Assembly (NCBI RefSeq): GCF_009469765.1 | Contig: NZ_SSSQ01000003.1 | Coordinates: 248,001 to 312,000 of the forward strand | Source of the DNA: Dechloromonas hortensis | GTDB lineage: Bacteria > Pseudomonadota > Gammaproteobacteria > Burkholderiales > Rhodocyclaceae | DNA: 64,000 bases | Reading direction: 5' to 3' | In this document: positions 44,204-53,200 of the stretch, one piece after another | Layout of the letters: each line of letters opens with the position of its first letter | Position numbering within the stretch: position 1 is the first letter of the stretch | Notes under the pieces: generated by a model | What the model saw: the letters and a program-made list of their open reading frames with translations, nothing else | Database searches by the model: none | Told to the model about the DNA's origin: nothing | Made by a program: the position numbers and the translations under genes

Positions 44204-44617
44204 ATGATGTATCCGATGGAGCCAGGCTCCAGTTTTAAAACGATCAACCTGGATTACTTGCTGACCAATTTGGGAGGGAATGCCGGGGCTGCCAAAAGGC
44301 TGGTTGGCATGTATCTGAGCAATCAGCCGACCCTGCTGGACTCACTTGATCAAGGCATCAGCAACACGGATTTGCATGCCATCAAACAAGCCGTACATGA
44401 CATCCGCGGCAGTTGCGTCCTGTTTTCGGCGAATACCTGCCTGGTTCTGGCGCGCCGGATTGAGGACGGATTGCGCCAAATGGCGCCTGATACGCTGCCT
44501 GGCGGAGTTCTGAACGATGACTTGATGGCCGATTGCCTAAGTCTTCGTCAAGCGGTGGTGGCGATGGGGGAGGAATTGCGAACGGTGCTGGCAGTTGAGT
44601 TGCCGGGAGCAGACTGA
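44204..44617 (+). CDS. Hpt (histidine phosphotransfer) domain protein
   Basis: About 137 residues. Four-helix Hpt domain with the phosphorylatable His in AVHDIRGSCVLFSA (consensus HxLKGS); helix one is INLDYLLTNLGGNAGAAKRLV. ATG at 44204 has GAGG ten bp upstream; an ATG at 44180 is an alternative without a good site. A stand-alone phosphorelay shuttle, convergent with the NarL-type regulator. Confidence 0.82.
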   Translation: MMYPMEPGSSFKTINLDYLLTNLGGNAGAAKRLVGMYLSNQPTLLDSLDQGISNTDLHAIKQAVHDIRGSCVLFSANTCLVLARRIEDGLRQMAPDTLPGGVLNDDLMADCLSLRQAVVAMGEELRTVLAVELPGAD

Positions 44618-44621
44618 TGTG

Positions 44622-45257
44622 TCAGGTGATCAGTCCGTACTGCATCGCGTAACGGGTCAGGCCGGTGACATCGTGTACGCCGATTCTTTCCATCAATTGA
44701 GCACGATGGAATTCGACGGTTTTCGGGCTGATCTGGAGATCGCGGGCGATTTCCTTGGTGGTTTTGCCGGAAGCGACAAGGCGCAGGATTTCTGTTTGGC
44801 GAACGGTCAGTACGGTGCTGCCGGCATGGTCGCCGTCCGGCAGGCGGTGATTCAGTGTTTCCTGAACGCGCGGCGACAGGAAGCAGCCGTTCTTGGAGAC
44901 CGTTTGAACCGCAAGTTGCAACTCCGCGAGGAGGAAGTCTTTCAGCAGGTAGCCGTTGGCGCCGGCCGCCATGGCCTGTTCGATGATCTCGTGACGGTCG
45001 ATGCTGGACAGGATGAGGATTCGGGTGGCCGGGTCGAACTGACGGATGGCTTTGGTGACCTCGATACCCGACGGGCCGGGCATGGCGATGTCGAGAACCG
45101 TGATGTCGGGCTTCTGGCGCCGAACTTCGGCGATCGCCTGGTTGCCGTCGGCGCATTCGGCAATGACTTCGTGCCCGGGCAGCGATTCGAGCAGAGCGCG
45201 AACCCCGGCACGAACCAGCAACTGGTCGTCAGCGAGAATGATCCGGAGCGTTTTCAT
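44622..45257 (-). CDS. NarL/FixJ-family response regulator
   Basis: 211 residues. Receiver with Asp in ITVLDIAMPGPSGIEV (about residue 55), then LuxR-type HTH (LTVRQTEILRLVASGKTTK, EIARDLQISPKTVEFHRAQL). No cognate kinase is adjacent; partners may be encoded elsewhere or reach it through the Hpt protein next door. Confidence 0.92.
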   Translation of the reverse strand: MKTLRIILADDQLLVRAGVRALLESLPGHEVIAECADGNQAIAEVRRQKPDITVLDIAMPGPSGIEVTKAIRQFDPATRILILSSIDRHEIIEQAMAAGANGYLLKDFLLAELQLAVQTVSKNGCFLSPRVQETLNHRLPDGDHAGSTVLTVRQTEILRLVASGKTTKEIARDLQISPKTVEFHRAQLMERIGVHDVTGLTRYAMQYGLIT

Positions 45258-45427
45258 GCGGGGTGGAGTATGTCAAACGGGCTGAATTGTAGCGGATGGA
45301 GTTGCTGAGTGCGCCGTTCTTTCTGGCCTTTTCAGTGTCGCGGGTAGTTTTCAAAGAGATTCGCCTGGCCGTTGTTGGTAAGAGTCCCGGATTGATGTCA
45401 GGAGAGTCGGTGGTGGAGAGCGAAATA

Positions 45428-45862
45428 ATGATGCTGGTACGTCGGGCGATTGCTGGGGCGAAGATTCTTCTGGTCGAAGATAATCCGGTGAATCAGGAGG
45501 TTGCCCTGTTCATTCTCGAAGACTTTGGTTTGCATGTCGACGTCGCTGAAAACGGCAGTCTTGCGCTGGCAAGATTGCAGGCGGTGGCATCGGGGCATTA
45601 TGACCTGATCTTCATGGACATGCAGATGCCGGTGATGGATGGTCTGACTGCCACCCAGGAGATCCGCAAGAATCCCGATTTCGGCAAGTTGCCGATCGTG
45701 GCGATGACGGCCAATGTCACGCCCGAGGACCGGCAGGGCTGCTTTCAGTCCGGGATGAATGACTTTGTCAGCAAGCCGATCTTCCCGGAAGAATTGGCCA
45801 AGGTGCTGCTGCGCTGGATTCCGCCACGGGCAGCAGGCGATCTGGCCTGGGTGGCGACATGA
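45428..45862 (+). CDS. stand-alone response regulator receiver domain
   Basis: About 144 residues, essentially one CheY-like receiver: LLVEDNPVNQEVALFIL, DLIFMDMQMPVMDGLTATQEI, PIVAMTANVTPEDRQGCF and FVSKPI. The VNQ and MDMQMPVMDG wording is that of C-terminal receivers of hybrid kinases, suggesting descent from such a protein. The long open frame to 45296 has no good start; ATG 45428 follows a GGAG. Divergent from the NarL-type gene. Confidence 0.82.
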   Translation: MMLVRRAIAGAKILLVEDNPVNQEVALFILEDFGLHVDVAENGSLALARLQAVASGHYDLIFMDMQMPVMDGLTATQEIRKNPDFGKLPIVAMTANVTPEDRQGCFQSGMNDFVSKPIFPEELAKVLLRWIPPRAAGDLAWVAT

Positions 45863-45936
45863 GCCCAGGTTGGGGCGCGGGCCTGACACGGTGTGGTAGG
45901 AAAGAAGAGGGGGGGGGCGATTCTGGGTTAAGATTG

Positions 45937-45982
45937 GTGCAGTGCACAAATTGCTTGACATGCCCTTCGGGTTGGCTAGAAT
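45937..45982 (+). promoter_or_regulatory. strong sigma-70 promoter with upstream palindrome for the phasin gene
   Basis: TTGACA (45955-45960), 16-bp spacer and TAGAAT (45977-45982). The palindrome GTGCA-G-TGCAC (45937-45947) sits 7 bp before the -35 box. PhaR repressors bind TGCA-rich sites in front of phasin genes, so this is a reasonable operator candidate; that is inference. Confidence 0.7.
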
Positions 45983-46055
45983 GAAGTCATGTTGCGGTGC
46001 AGCAAATATATAAGCAGCACCCAAGAATTACCCCAACCCCAACGGAGAATTTACC

Positions 46056-46580
46056 ATGATCACCAAACCTGAAGATTTCGCCAAGTCTGGTTTCAACTTC
46101 GCCCTGTTCTTTGCCAATACCGCTTTTGACGGCGTCGAACGTCTGGCCCTGCTGAATCTGGCAGCCGCCCGTTCGGTCTTCGAAGTCGCCATGTCCAACT
46201 TCACGACCCTGCTCGGCGCCAAGGATGTCCAGTCCTTCGTCGCACTGCAAAAGACCTTTGCTACCCCGTCCATCGAGAAGGGCATGGAATATTCGCGTAA
46301 CGTGATCGCCATCGCTTCCGAAACCAAGGACAAGATCGCCAAGGAAGTTGAAACCCAGGTTGCCGACACCAACGCCAAGGTTTCCGGTCTGGTTGAAAAG
46401 GCTCTGGCTGCTGCCCCGGCGGGTTCCGAAGTGGCTGTCGCTGCCGTCAAGACCGCCATCAAGTCGGCCAACGAAGCTTACGAAGGCCTGAACAAGGTTG
46501 CCAAGCAAGCTGCCGAAGTGGCCGAAGCGAGCGTTGCCGCTGCGACTGCTGCGACCGTCAAGGCCAGCAAGGCTGCCTGA
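46056..46580 (+). CDS. phaP: phasin family protein (PhaP-type)
   Basis: 174 residues. MITKPEDFAKSGFNFALFF, the amphipathic helices, ATPSIEKGMEYSRNVIAIAS and an Ala/Lys-rich C-terminus (KVAKQAAEVAEASVAAATAA) are those of major PHA granule-coating phasins. CGGAGA lies before the ATG, behind a strong promoter, and a strong terminator follows. Expected to be abundant. Confidence 0.9.
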   Translation: MITKPEDFAKSGFNFALFFANTAFDGVERLALLNLAAARSVFEVAMSNFTTLLGAKDVQSFVALQKTFATPSIEKGMEYSRNVIAIASETKDKIAKEVETQVADTNAKVSGLVEKALAAAPAGSEVAVAAVKTAIKSANEAYEGLNKVAKQAAEVAEASVAAATAATVKASKAA

Positions 46581-46602
46581 TTGCTTCGCTAAGCAAGCAT
46601 GA

Positions 46603-46632
46603 AAAAGCCGGAGCATGCTCCGGCTTTTTTTC
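46603..46632 (+). terminator. terminator of the phasin gene
   Basis: AAAAAGCCGGAGC and GCTCCGGCTTTTT form a near-continuous stem with a 2-nt loop followed by TTT. It also lies at the end of the convergent parC. Confidence 0.93.
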
Positions 46633-46664
46633 GTCTGCTGTTTCCCGAGTCGCCGGTGGGCGGC

Positions 46665-49040
46665 TTACTTCCGGTTGGCCCGGACCAGCTTACCCTTGCC
46701 GCCGCGATTGCCGCGACAGATTTCCAGGCGTTCGCCCTTGAGTTTGCCGGCAGCACCATCGACGACCGGCACGATGTCTTCCAGCGCCGTCTTGCCCGGG
46801 GCGGCGTCGATCAGCTTGAGGCCGCGGCCTTTGGCGAGCAGGCGGACTTCTTCGAGATTGAAGACCAGCGCCCGGCCATCCTTGGTAATGCAAGCGATTT
46901 CGCCGTCGGCCGGGGAAGGCATGAAGACGGCGGGGGCTTCGTTGTCGCCCAGTGACAGGAAGGCCTTGCCGGCCTTGCCGCGCGACATGAAGTCGCTGCC
47001 CTGGCAGCGGAAGCCGTAGCCGCCGTCGGCCGCCACCAGATAGGTCTTGTCGTTCGAGACGGCCAGGGCCAGGCAGGGCTTGCCGCCTTCCTGGAAGTCA
47101 GCCAGCGAGGTGGCCGGAATGCCGTCCCCCTTGCCGCCGGGAATGTCCGAGGCCGGGATCGAATAGGCGCGGCCCTTGGTATCGAGCAAAATCAGGTGGT
47201 CGACCGTCCGGCACGGCAGACAGGCGAGCAGGCTGTCGCCGGAACGGAAGGTCAGTTGCGTCGGGTCGATGCTGTGGCCCTGGCGCGAGCGCAGCCAGCC
47301 GTGTTTGGAGACGATCAGCGTCGTCGGTTCATCAACGATGGAAACGGTCTTCGCATCCGACATCGTCACCTTGGCGTCGGCTTCGATCAGCGTGCGGCGG
47401 TCGTCGCCGTACTTCTTGGCATCGGCCTCGATTTCGCTGGCGACGCAGGCGCGCAGCGCTTCTTCCGAACTCAGCAGGTGGTTCAGGCCGGCCGCTTCGG
47501 CGCGCAGCTTGGCCAGTTCCTCGCCGATCTTGATGCCTTCCAGGCGTGCCAACTGGCGCAGGCGGATTTCGAGGATGTCTTCGGCCTGGATTTCGGACAG
47601 CTTGAAGTGCGCCATCAGATCGGCCTTGGGGTCGTCCGATTCGCGGATGACCTTGATGACGCGGTCGATGTCGAGCAGGATGGCCTGCCGGCCTTCGAGA
47701 ATATGGATGCGCTTTTCGGCGGCCGTCAGGCGGTGGCGGGTGCGCCGCTCGACGGTGGCCAGCCGGAAGCGGCACCATTCCTCGATCATGCTGTACAGCG
47801 ACGCCTGGCGCGGCGTACCGGTGACGCCGAGCACGGTCAGGTTGATCGAGGCGTTGGTTTCGAGGCTGGTGTGGGCGAGCAGCATGCGCACCAGATCGTC
47901 CTGGCCCTGGCGCGACGAAGCTGGCTCGATGACCAGGCGGACGTCGTGTTCCTTGCCCGATTCGTCACGCACACCGCTTTCCGAAATGGCCGACAGGAAG
48001 GCGGCTTTCAGGTTCAGCTGTTCCGGCGTGAATACCTTCTTGCCGGCCTTTTCCTTGGCCACCGGGTTGGAGCAGGCCTCGATCTCCGACATCACGGTCG
48101 CCGTCGACACGCCTGGCGGCAGTTCGGTGATGACCAGACGCCACTGGCCGCGCGCCAGATTCTCGATCTTCCATTTGGCACGGACGCGCAGGCTGCCGCG
48201 GCCGCTCTTGTAGGTGGCGGCGATTTCCTCGGGCGAGGAGATGATCTGCGCGCCGCCCGGGTAATCGGGGCCGGGAATCAGCGCCAGGACTTCGTCTTCG
48301 CTGAAATTCGGGTTTTTGACGAGGTTGACCGCAGCATTCGCCACTTCGCGCAGGTTGTGGGCCGGGATTTCGGTGGCCATGCCGACCGCGATGCCGGAGG
48401 CACCGTTCAACAGGCAAAAGGGCAGGCGGGCCGGGAGCAGGGCCGGTTCATCGTTGGCGCCGTCGTAGTTGGGCTTCCAGTCGACCGTGCCTTCGTCGAG
48501 TTCGGCCAGCAGCAGCTCGGCAATCGGCGTCAGGCGGGCTTCGGTGTAACGCATGGCGGCGGCGTTGTCGCCGTCGCGCGAGCCGAAGTTGCCCTGGCCA
48601 TCGACGATCGGGTAGCGCAGGCTCCAGTCCTGCGCCATGCGGACCATGGCGTCGTAAACCGACGAATCGCCGTGCGGGTGGTATTTACCGATCACGTCAC
48701 CGACCACACGGGCCGATTTGACGTGGCGCGGGCTCTTGTACAGGCCCATCCGGTGCATGGCGTAGAGGATGCGGCGCTGCACCGGCTTCTGGCCGTCGGC
48801 GGCCGAAGGCAGGGCGCGACCGGTGACGACGCTCATCGCGTATTCGAGATAGCGGCGGGCGGCGTAGTCGGCCGGCGAGGGGATATCGTCGGCCGGGCCG
48901 TTGGCTGAGGGCGGCAGATCGGGCGGTTGACCGGCCGCCAGATCAAGTTGCTCGGCAGGCAAGCCGGCGGCCGGGGTGGCGGTGGGCTGGGGCTGTGCTG
49001 CCTGGGCGTTCGGGTCGAATAGATTGAGTTGGTCGGTCAT
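46665..49040 (-). CDS. parC: DNA topoisomerase IV subunit A
   Basis: About 791 residues. Decatenates daughter chromosomes together with ParE (61609-63558). A Pro/Ala/Gln-rich N-terminal extension of about 45 residues precedes the breakage-reunion domain; catalytic Tyr165 in AMRYTEARL. The quinolone region reads [12 protein letters not shown]: Ser is present at the equivalent of E. coli S80, and Asp replaces E84. C-terminal beta-pinwheel follows. AGGA before ATG 49040. The restriction locus separates it from parE. Confidence 0.95.
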   Translation of the reverse strand: MTDQLNLFDPNAQAAQPQPTATPAAGLPAEQLDLAAGQPPDLPPSANGPADDIPSPADYAARRYLEYAMSVVTGRALPSAADGQKPVQRRILYAMHRMGLYKSPRHVKSARVVGDVIGKYHPHGDSSVYDAMVRMAQDWSLRYPIVDGQGNFGSRDGDNAAAMRYTEARLTPIAELLLAELDEGTVDWKPNYDGANDEPALLPARLPFCLLNGASGIAVGMATEIPAHNLREVANAAVNLVKNPNFSEDEVLALIPGPDYPGGAQIISSPEEIAATYKSGRGSLRVRAKWKIENLARGQWRLVITELPPGVSTATVMSEIEACSNPVAKEKAGKKVFTPEQLNLKAAFLSAISESGVRDESGKEHDVRLVIEPASSRQGQDDLVRMLLAHTSLETNASINLTVLGVTGTPRQASLYSMIEEWCRFRLATVERRTRHRLTAAEKRIHILEGRQAILLDIDRVIKVIRESDDPKADLMAHFKLSEIQAEDILEIRLRQLARLEGIKIGEELAKLRAEAAGLNHLLSSEEALRACVASEIEADAKKYGDDRRTLIEADAKVTMSDAKTVSIVDEPTTLIVSKHGWLRSRQGHSIDPTQLTFRSGDSLLACLPCRTVDHLILLDTKGRAYSIPASDIPGGKGDGIPATSLADFQEGGKPCLALAVSNDKTYLVAADGGYGFRCQGSDFMSRGKAGKAFLSLGDNEAPAVFMPSPADGEIACITKDGRALVFNLEEVRLLAKGRGLKLIDAAPGKTALEDIVPVVDGAAGKLKGERLEICRGNRGGKGKLVRANRK

Positions 49041-49146
49041 GGTGTCCTGCAAATCCGATCACGGGCTCATCGGAGCGCGTGGGGTTTAATTTTGAGGGCG
49101 AATTGTTGCGCGCTTTCTCGCTGGCGACAACACGCGATTGGCTGCT

Positions 49147-50484
49147 TCAGGCTTTGCTGGCCCGGCCACGCCTGGCCTTGGGTGCTGTCTCCCGCTGGGC
49201 GGCCAGGCGCTTGAGCAGTTCGGCCGCCGGCTCGTCGGCCGGGTCTTGCGGCACCAGTTCGCCGCGAAAGGCTTTGGCGAGCAGGGCCGGGGTCAGTTGG
49301 CCGACTTGGCGGCGGGCGGCGGCGAGCCGGGCTTCGAGACGGTCGGCGAAGGCGAAGAGGAGTTCGAAGCGGCGGACGATTTCGGTTTGTTCGGCAATCG
49401 ACGGAATTTCGATTTGAAGTTCTTTAAGTCGCGACGCTTTTATGCCCGCTACAGTTGAGCCTGTAGATTGCTCAATCAGTTGCGCTTGGAATTGATCGCT
49501 TTGCAAGGCGACTGCGGCATAAGAACCGAAAATCTGCTCATTAAACTGGAGGCAGATGATTCGTTGCGCCAAAGCGAACTTAAAATCCCAATTGATCACC
49601 GCGACGTTGCCTAGTGGGGCTTCCGTAGTGATAAGAACATCACCTTTCGAGGGAAAGCCGCGTGTCATCCAACCATCATAGGCCGACTCGGAGATGAACT
49701 CTCGTGGCTCAAAACTAATGAAGCCTCTGCGTACGTTTTTTGCTGTTATCAGTGGGGTACCACTAGCTGTTTTTGTCGGCGTTTTACCGCGGTAATCGAT
49801 AAATTTTGCTACCGATCCTAATCTGGCGGAACTCCACTTGCGTGGAGCCTTGTCTCGCCAATCCTCTGTTAGCTGTCCCGAAGTGGCGGCGGCGAGGATG
49901 GACTGGCGGAAGCGTTTGAGCAGAGCCGGGAGGCGGTCGAGGCGGTCGCGGCAGGCATCCACCCGCGCCAGCACGCTGTCGAGTTTGTCGGCGATGCGTT
50001 TTTGTTCGGGGAGTGGGGCGAGGGGGATTGGGAGTCTTTTTAGCTGCTCAGTTTCGATGCTTTCAACAGTTGTTCCCGACTTGGCGCAACCGTTCAGTAT
50101 TGCTCTTTGCTGTGACTTGAGGTTGTAGGCCAGATAGCGTGTATTGAAAGCCGCAGTTGGGGTAATAGCCTTGATGTCTTGATTGATAGTGGCCGGATTT
50201 CGCGTGATTGCAACCGGAAAGGTATGCGACAGGATGCCGCTTCTGGTCACCATCAGAATTGATCGGGCCGGAAGTAGGTTCATGCCTCCGTCACTAATTG
50301 CTGTTTCAGATATTTGATCTTCTGAACCAGCAAGATCGAATACCTTCATGTCTTTGGGCGATACCCAAGGCACTGTTCCATTGGCCCAAAAACGCGGCTC
50401 GGCCTTGCTTGGTGTTTTACCGCCGACCAAGTCGCCGATTTCGGCAATATTGGTTGCGGCCCAACCGCTAGGCAGCCCGCTCAT
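49147..50484 (-). CDS. hsdS: type I restriction system specificity subunit HsdS
   Basis: 445 residues with two target-recognition domains and a repeated central conserved region: GKTPSKAEPRFWANGTVPWVS in TRD1, then PLPEQKRIADKLDSVLARVDAC; GKTPTKTASGTPLI in TRD2, then EIPSIAEQTEIVRRFE. It selects the bipartite DNA target for HsdM and HsdR. GC content falls inside the recognition domains, as usual for recombining TRDs. ATG overlaps the hsdM stop by 4 bp. Confidence 0.94.
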   Translation of the reverse strand: MSGLPSGWAATNIAEIGDLVGGKTPSKAEPRFWANGTVPWVSPKDMKVFDLAGSEDQISETAISDGGMNLLPARSILMVTRSGILSHTFPVAITRNPATINQDIKAITPTAAFNTRYLAYNLKSQQRAILNGCAKSGTTVESIETEQLKRLPIPLAPLPEQKRIADKLDSVLARVDACRDRLDRLPALLKRFRQSILAAATSGQLTEDWRDKAPRKWSSARLGSVAKFIDYRGKTPTKTASGTPLITAKNVRRGFISFEPREFISESAYDGWMTRGFPSKGDVLITTEAPLGNVAVINWDFKFALAQRIICLQFNEQIFGSYAAVALQSDQFQAQLIEQSTGSTVAGIKASRLKELQIEIPSIAEQTEIVRRFELLFAFADRLEARLAAARRQVGQLTPALLAKAFRGELVPQDPADEPAAELLKRLAAQRETAPKARRGRASKA

Positions 50485-51920
50485 TCCTCCACCTCGCCCA
50501 ACTCCTTCAAAATCGCCTGCAATTCCGCCAGCGCGCCTTCCAGTTCGCCTATTGCTTCCTTCGCCAGCACGGCCGGCTCCGGCAGGTCAGCGGCGTCTTC
50601 GGCGTTGTCGTCTTTCAGCCAGGCGATGTCGAGGCTGTCGGCGCGTTCCCTGATCCATTCGCGGCTGAAGCTGCGGTAGCGGCTGGTTCCATTTTCGGGT
50701 GCTTTTGCCGGTTGACCGTAGCATTGCTCGAAATCGGCGAAATGCTCGCGGGTGAGCGGCGTGCGTTTGCCGAAGCGGGGCATGTTGGCACGCAGGTCGT
50801 AAACCCACACATCTTTCGTGCTGCCGGTGGCGTGCTGGCTGACTTTGTCGAAGAACAGCACATTGGTCTTGACGCCTTGGGCGTAGAAGATGCCTGTGGG
50901 CAGGCGCAGGATGGTGTGCAGGTTGCATTTGTCCATCAGGTCGCGCCGGATGTCGGCGCCGACGCCGGCTTCGAAGAGCACGTTGTCGGGGAGGATGACG
51001 GCGGCGCGGCCGCCATCTTTCAAATGCCGATAGATGTGCTGGACGAAGGCGAGCTGCTTGTTGCCGGTGCGGTGCGTGAAGTCGTCGCGGGTCGGGCCGC
51101 CGCCGCCTTTGGCAGTGCCGAAGGGCGGATTGCTCAGGATGATGTCGCTTTTGGGCAGGCTGCTGCCGGCGTTGCCGAGCGTGTTGCCGAGGTGGATGAC
51201 GCCTTCGGCATCGCCTTCCATGCCGTGCAGCAGGCAGTTCATCAGCGCCAGACGGCGGGTGCCGGGGACGAGTTCCATGCCGATGAAGGCTTTGTTGCGC
51301 TGGAATTCGCGCTGCTTTTCGCTAAGGTCGTAGTAGTTGTCGGTTTTGGATTTGATCCAGGCGTCGGCGGCGATCAAAAAGCCGGCGGTGCCGGCGGCCG
51401 GGTCTTGGATGGTTTCGCCGGCTTGCGGGTTGATCAGCGCGACGATGCAGTCGATCAGCGGGCGCGGCGTGAAGTATTGGCCGGCGCCGGACTTGGTTTC
51501 GCTGGCGTTCTTTTCGAGCAGGCCTTCGTAGAGGTCGCCGAGGCCGTCGCGTTGGGCGGAGTACCAGTCGATACCGTCGATGCTCTTGATCAGTTGTTCG
51601 AGGTGGCGCGGTTCCTTGAGCCGGGTCTGCGCGTCGGCGTAGATGGCGGAAATCAGCGGGTCGGTGCTTTGCGACAGGTCGAGCAGCATGGCGCGGTAGT
51701 GGTTGAGCAGGTTTACGCCGCTCAGTTTCTCGATGTCCGGCCAGCGTGCGCCTTCCGGCAACTTGTGGCCGAGCATGACGCCGCTCTGGGCGTTTTCGTG
51801 TTCCATCTTGATGAACAGCAGCAGGACCAGTTCGGTAACGTAGTCGGAATAGTTGATGCCGTCGTCGCGCAGGACGTCGCAGAGGTTCCAGAGTTTCTGG
51901 ACGATTTCGTTGTTGCTCAT
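50481..51920 (-). CDS. hsdM: type I restriction system methyltransferase subunit HsdM
   Basis: 479 residues, N6-adenine DNA methylase. N-terminal helical HsdM_N domain (VLRDDGINYSDYVTELVLLL), SAM-binding PAAGTAGFLIAADAWI, and the catalytic SNPPFG motif (residue about 265). It forms the M2S complex with HsdS and protects host DNA. Overlaps fic and hsdS by 4 bp at each end. Confidence 0.95.
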   Translation of the reverse strand: MSNNEIVQKLWNLCDVLRDDGINYSDYVTELVLLLFIKMEHENAQSGVMLGHKLPEGARWPDIEKLSGVNLLNHYRAMLLDLSQSTDPLISAIYADAQTRLKEPRHLEQLIKSIDGIDWYSAQRDGLGDLYEGLLEKNASETKSGAGQYFTPRPLIDCIVALINPQAGETIQDPAAGTAGFLIAADAWIKSKTDNYYDLSEKQREFQRNKAFIGMELVPGTRRLALMNCLLHGMEGDAEGVIHLGNTLGNAGSSLPKSDIILSNPPFGTAKGGGGPTRDDFTHRTGNKQLAFVQHIYRHLKDGGRAAVILPDNVLFEAGVGADIRRDLMDKCNLHTILRLPTGIFYAQGVKTNVLFFDKVSQHATGSTKDVWVYDLRANMPRFGKRTPLTREHFADFEQCYGQPAKAPENGTSRYRSFSREWIRERADSLDIAWLKDDNAEDAADLPEPAVLAKEAIGELEGALAELQAILKELGEVEE

Positions 51921-53113
51921 GGGTGTTCCGGGGTTTGTACGATGGCGGCCGCGCCGGTGGCGGGCCAGAGGATTTGATAGCGGGTGTTGCGACCGCCGCC
52001 GGGCAGCTTGACCAGGCAGCCCTTGGCGACGAGGTCGGTGAGATGGCGGGTGGCGGTGGCTTTGCTGACCTTGGCGACGGCCTGGTATTGGGCGGCGCTG
52101 ATACCCTGGGCGAAGCCGCCGCGCTCGGCCTGGTCGCCGTCGAGCAGGCGGTTGAGGACCTTGATCTGTTCCGGGCCGAGGCCGTGCTGGCGGTGTTGCA
52201 GCCAGAACTGGCTTTTGCCGAGGACGCGGTCGATCTGCGCTTCGGCATCGGCGATGGCTTGCTGCAGGGTGCTCAGGAACCAGCGTAGCCAGGGGGTGAG
52301 GTCGAGTGATTCGCTGATTGCTGCGGTCGACGCCAGTTTTTGGCCATTTTCCAAATGCTGGTAGTAGCCCTTGCGGTCGGCCAGGATGGCGACGGACATG
52401 GCGTAGAAACGGATGCTTTGCTGTTCGCCCTGGGCCAGCGCGAGATCGGTCAAGGCCCTGGTGATGCGGCCGTTGCCGTCGTCGAAAGGGTGCAGGGTGA
52501 CGAACCAGAAGTGGGCGATGGCGGCGCGCAGCAGCGGGTCGAGCGTAGTGTCGCTGCGGCTGGCGTTGAACCAGGCGACGAATTCGGCAATGCGCGCCTC
52601 CAGCCCGTCACGCGGCGGGGCTTCGAAGTGCACGGTGGGGCGGTCGATGCGGCCGGAGACGACTTGCATCGGGTCGTTGCCGCGCCAGTCGCCGATGCGG
52701 ATTTTCTGGCCCAGGAAGCCGTCATCACCGGCAAACAGCCAGCTGTGCCATTGCAACAGGCGGGCTTCGCTCAGCGGGGCATCGAGATTGGTGGTGGCGT
52801 CCCACATGATGCGTGCCAGCCCTTCGCTGCGCGCCTCGGGTTGCGTGCTGCCGGCATCGAGGCCGAGGCGGCGGGCCAGACTGGAGCGTACCGATTCGAC
52901 ATTGAGCCGTTCGCCTTCGATGGCGCCGGAATTGACGATGTTCTGCAACAGGGCATCCAGGCTGAATTCGGCTTGCAGCGTTTGATCGCCGGTGCGCGTG
53001 CGCCCGAGTAACCGGCCCTGGGCGATGGCAACCTGGCGCAACAACGGAGTAAGCGTTTCAGCCTGCCAGTCGAAATGGGGCCAGTCGGGGTGTTGCCAGA
53101 TCCAATGGGACAT
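51917..53113 (-). CDS. Fic family protein with C-terminal winged HTH, within the type I locus
   Basis: 398 residues. N-terminal DUF4172-like part (HFDWQAETLTPLLRQVAIAQG), then the Fic core with HPFDDGNGRITR at residues 208-219 (all catalytic positions present, so AMP transfer is expected). The inhibitory motif S62-x3-E66-G67 (SGAIEG) puts it in class II. The C-terminal winged HTH (AVAKVSKATATRHLTDLVAKG) suggests autoregulation. A repeat copy (52316-52350) encodes an extra LASTAAIS segment. ATG 53113 is 25 bp from the nearest operator half-site. Confidence 0.92.
   Translation of the reverse strand: MSHWIWQHPDWPHFDWQAETLTPLLRQVAIAQGRLLGRTRTGDQTLQAEFSLDALLQNIVNSGAIEGERLNVESVRSSLARRLGLDAGSTQPEARSEGLARIMWDATTNLDAPLSEARLLQWHSWLFAGDDGFLGQKIRIGDWRGNDPMQVVSGRIDRPTVHFEAPPRDGLEARIAEFVAWFNASRSDTTLDPLLRAAIAHFWFVTLHPFDDGNGRITRALTDLALAQGEQQSIRFYAMSVAILADRKGYYQHLENGQKLASTAAISESLDLTPWLRWFLSTLQQAIADAEAQIDRVLGKSQFWLQHRQHGLGPEQIKVLNRLLDGDQAERGGFAQGISAAQYQAVAKVSKATATRHLTDLVAKGCLVKLPGGGRNTRYQILWPATGAAAIVQTPEHP
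52316..52350. repeat. GCGGTCGAC repeat inside the fic coding sequence
   Basis: GATTGCTGCGGTCGAC followed by GCCAGTTTTTGGCCATTTT. Relative to the 14836 copy, the AAAATGGCAAAAAC half is inverted. In frame, it contributes QKLASTAAIS to Fic. Confidence 0.6.
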
Positions 53114-53137
53114 GAGGGGGGGAGATATTCAAGTCGA

Positions 53138-53200
53138 TGAGCCGAATGTTAACATTATTCGGCTCATGTGTTGAGCCGAATGGTGCGGTGATTCGGCTCA
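53138..53200. promoter_or_regulatory. two tandem perfect inverted repeats (fic-hsdMS operator)
   Basis: TGAGCCGAAT-N9-ATTCGGCTCA occurs at 53138-53166 and again at 53172-53200, centre to centre 34 bp. They fill the 84-bp gap between hsdR and fic, and the second copy overlaps the hsdR stop codon. They look like operators for a dimeric regulator, possibly the winged HTH of Fic, and could also form two mRNA hairpins between hsdR and fic. Confidence 0.85.
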
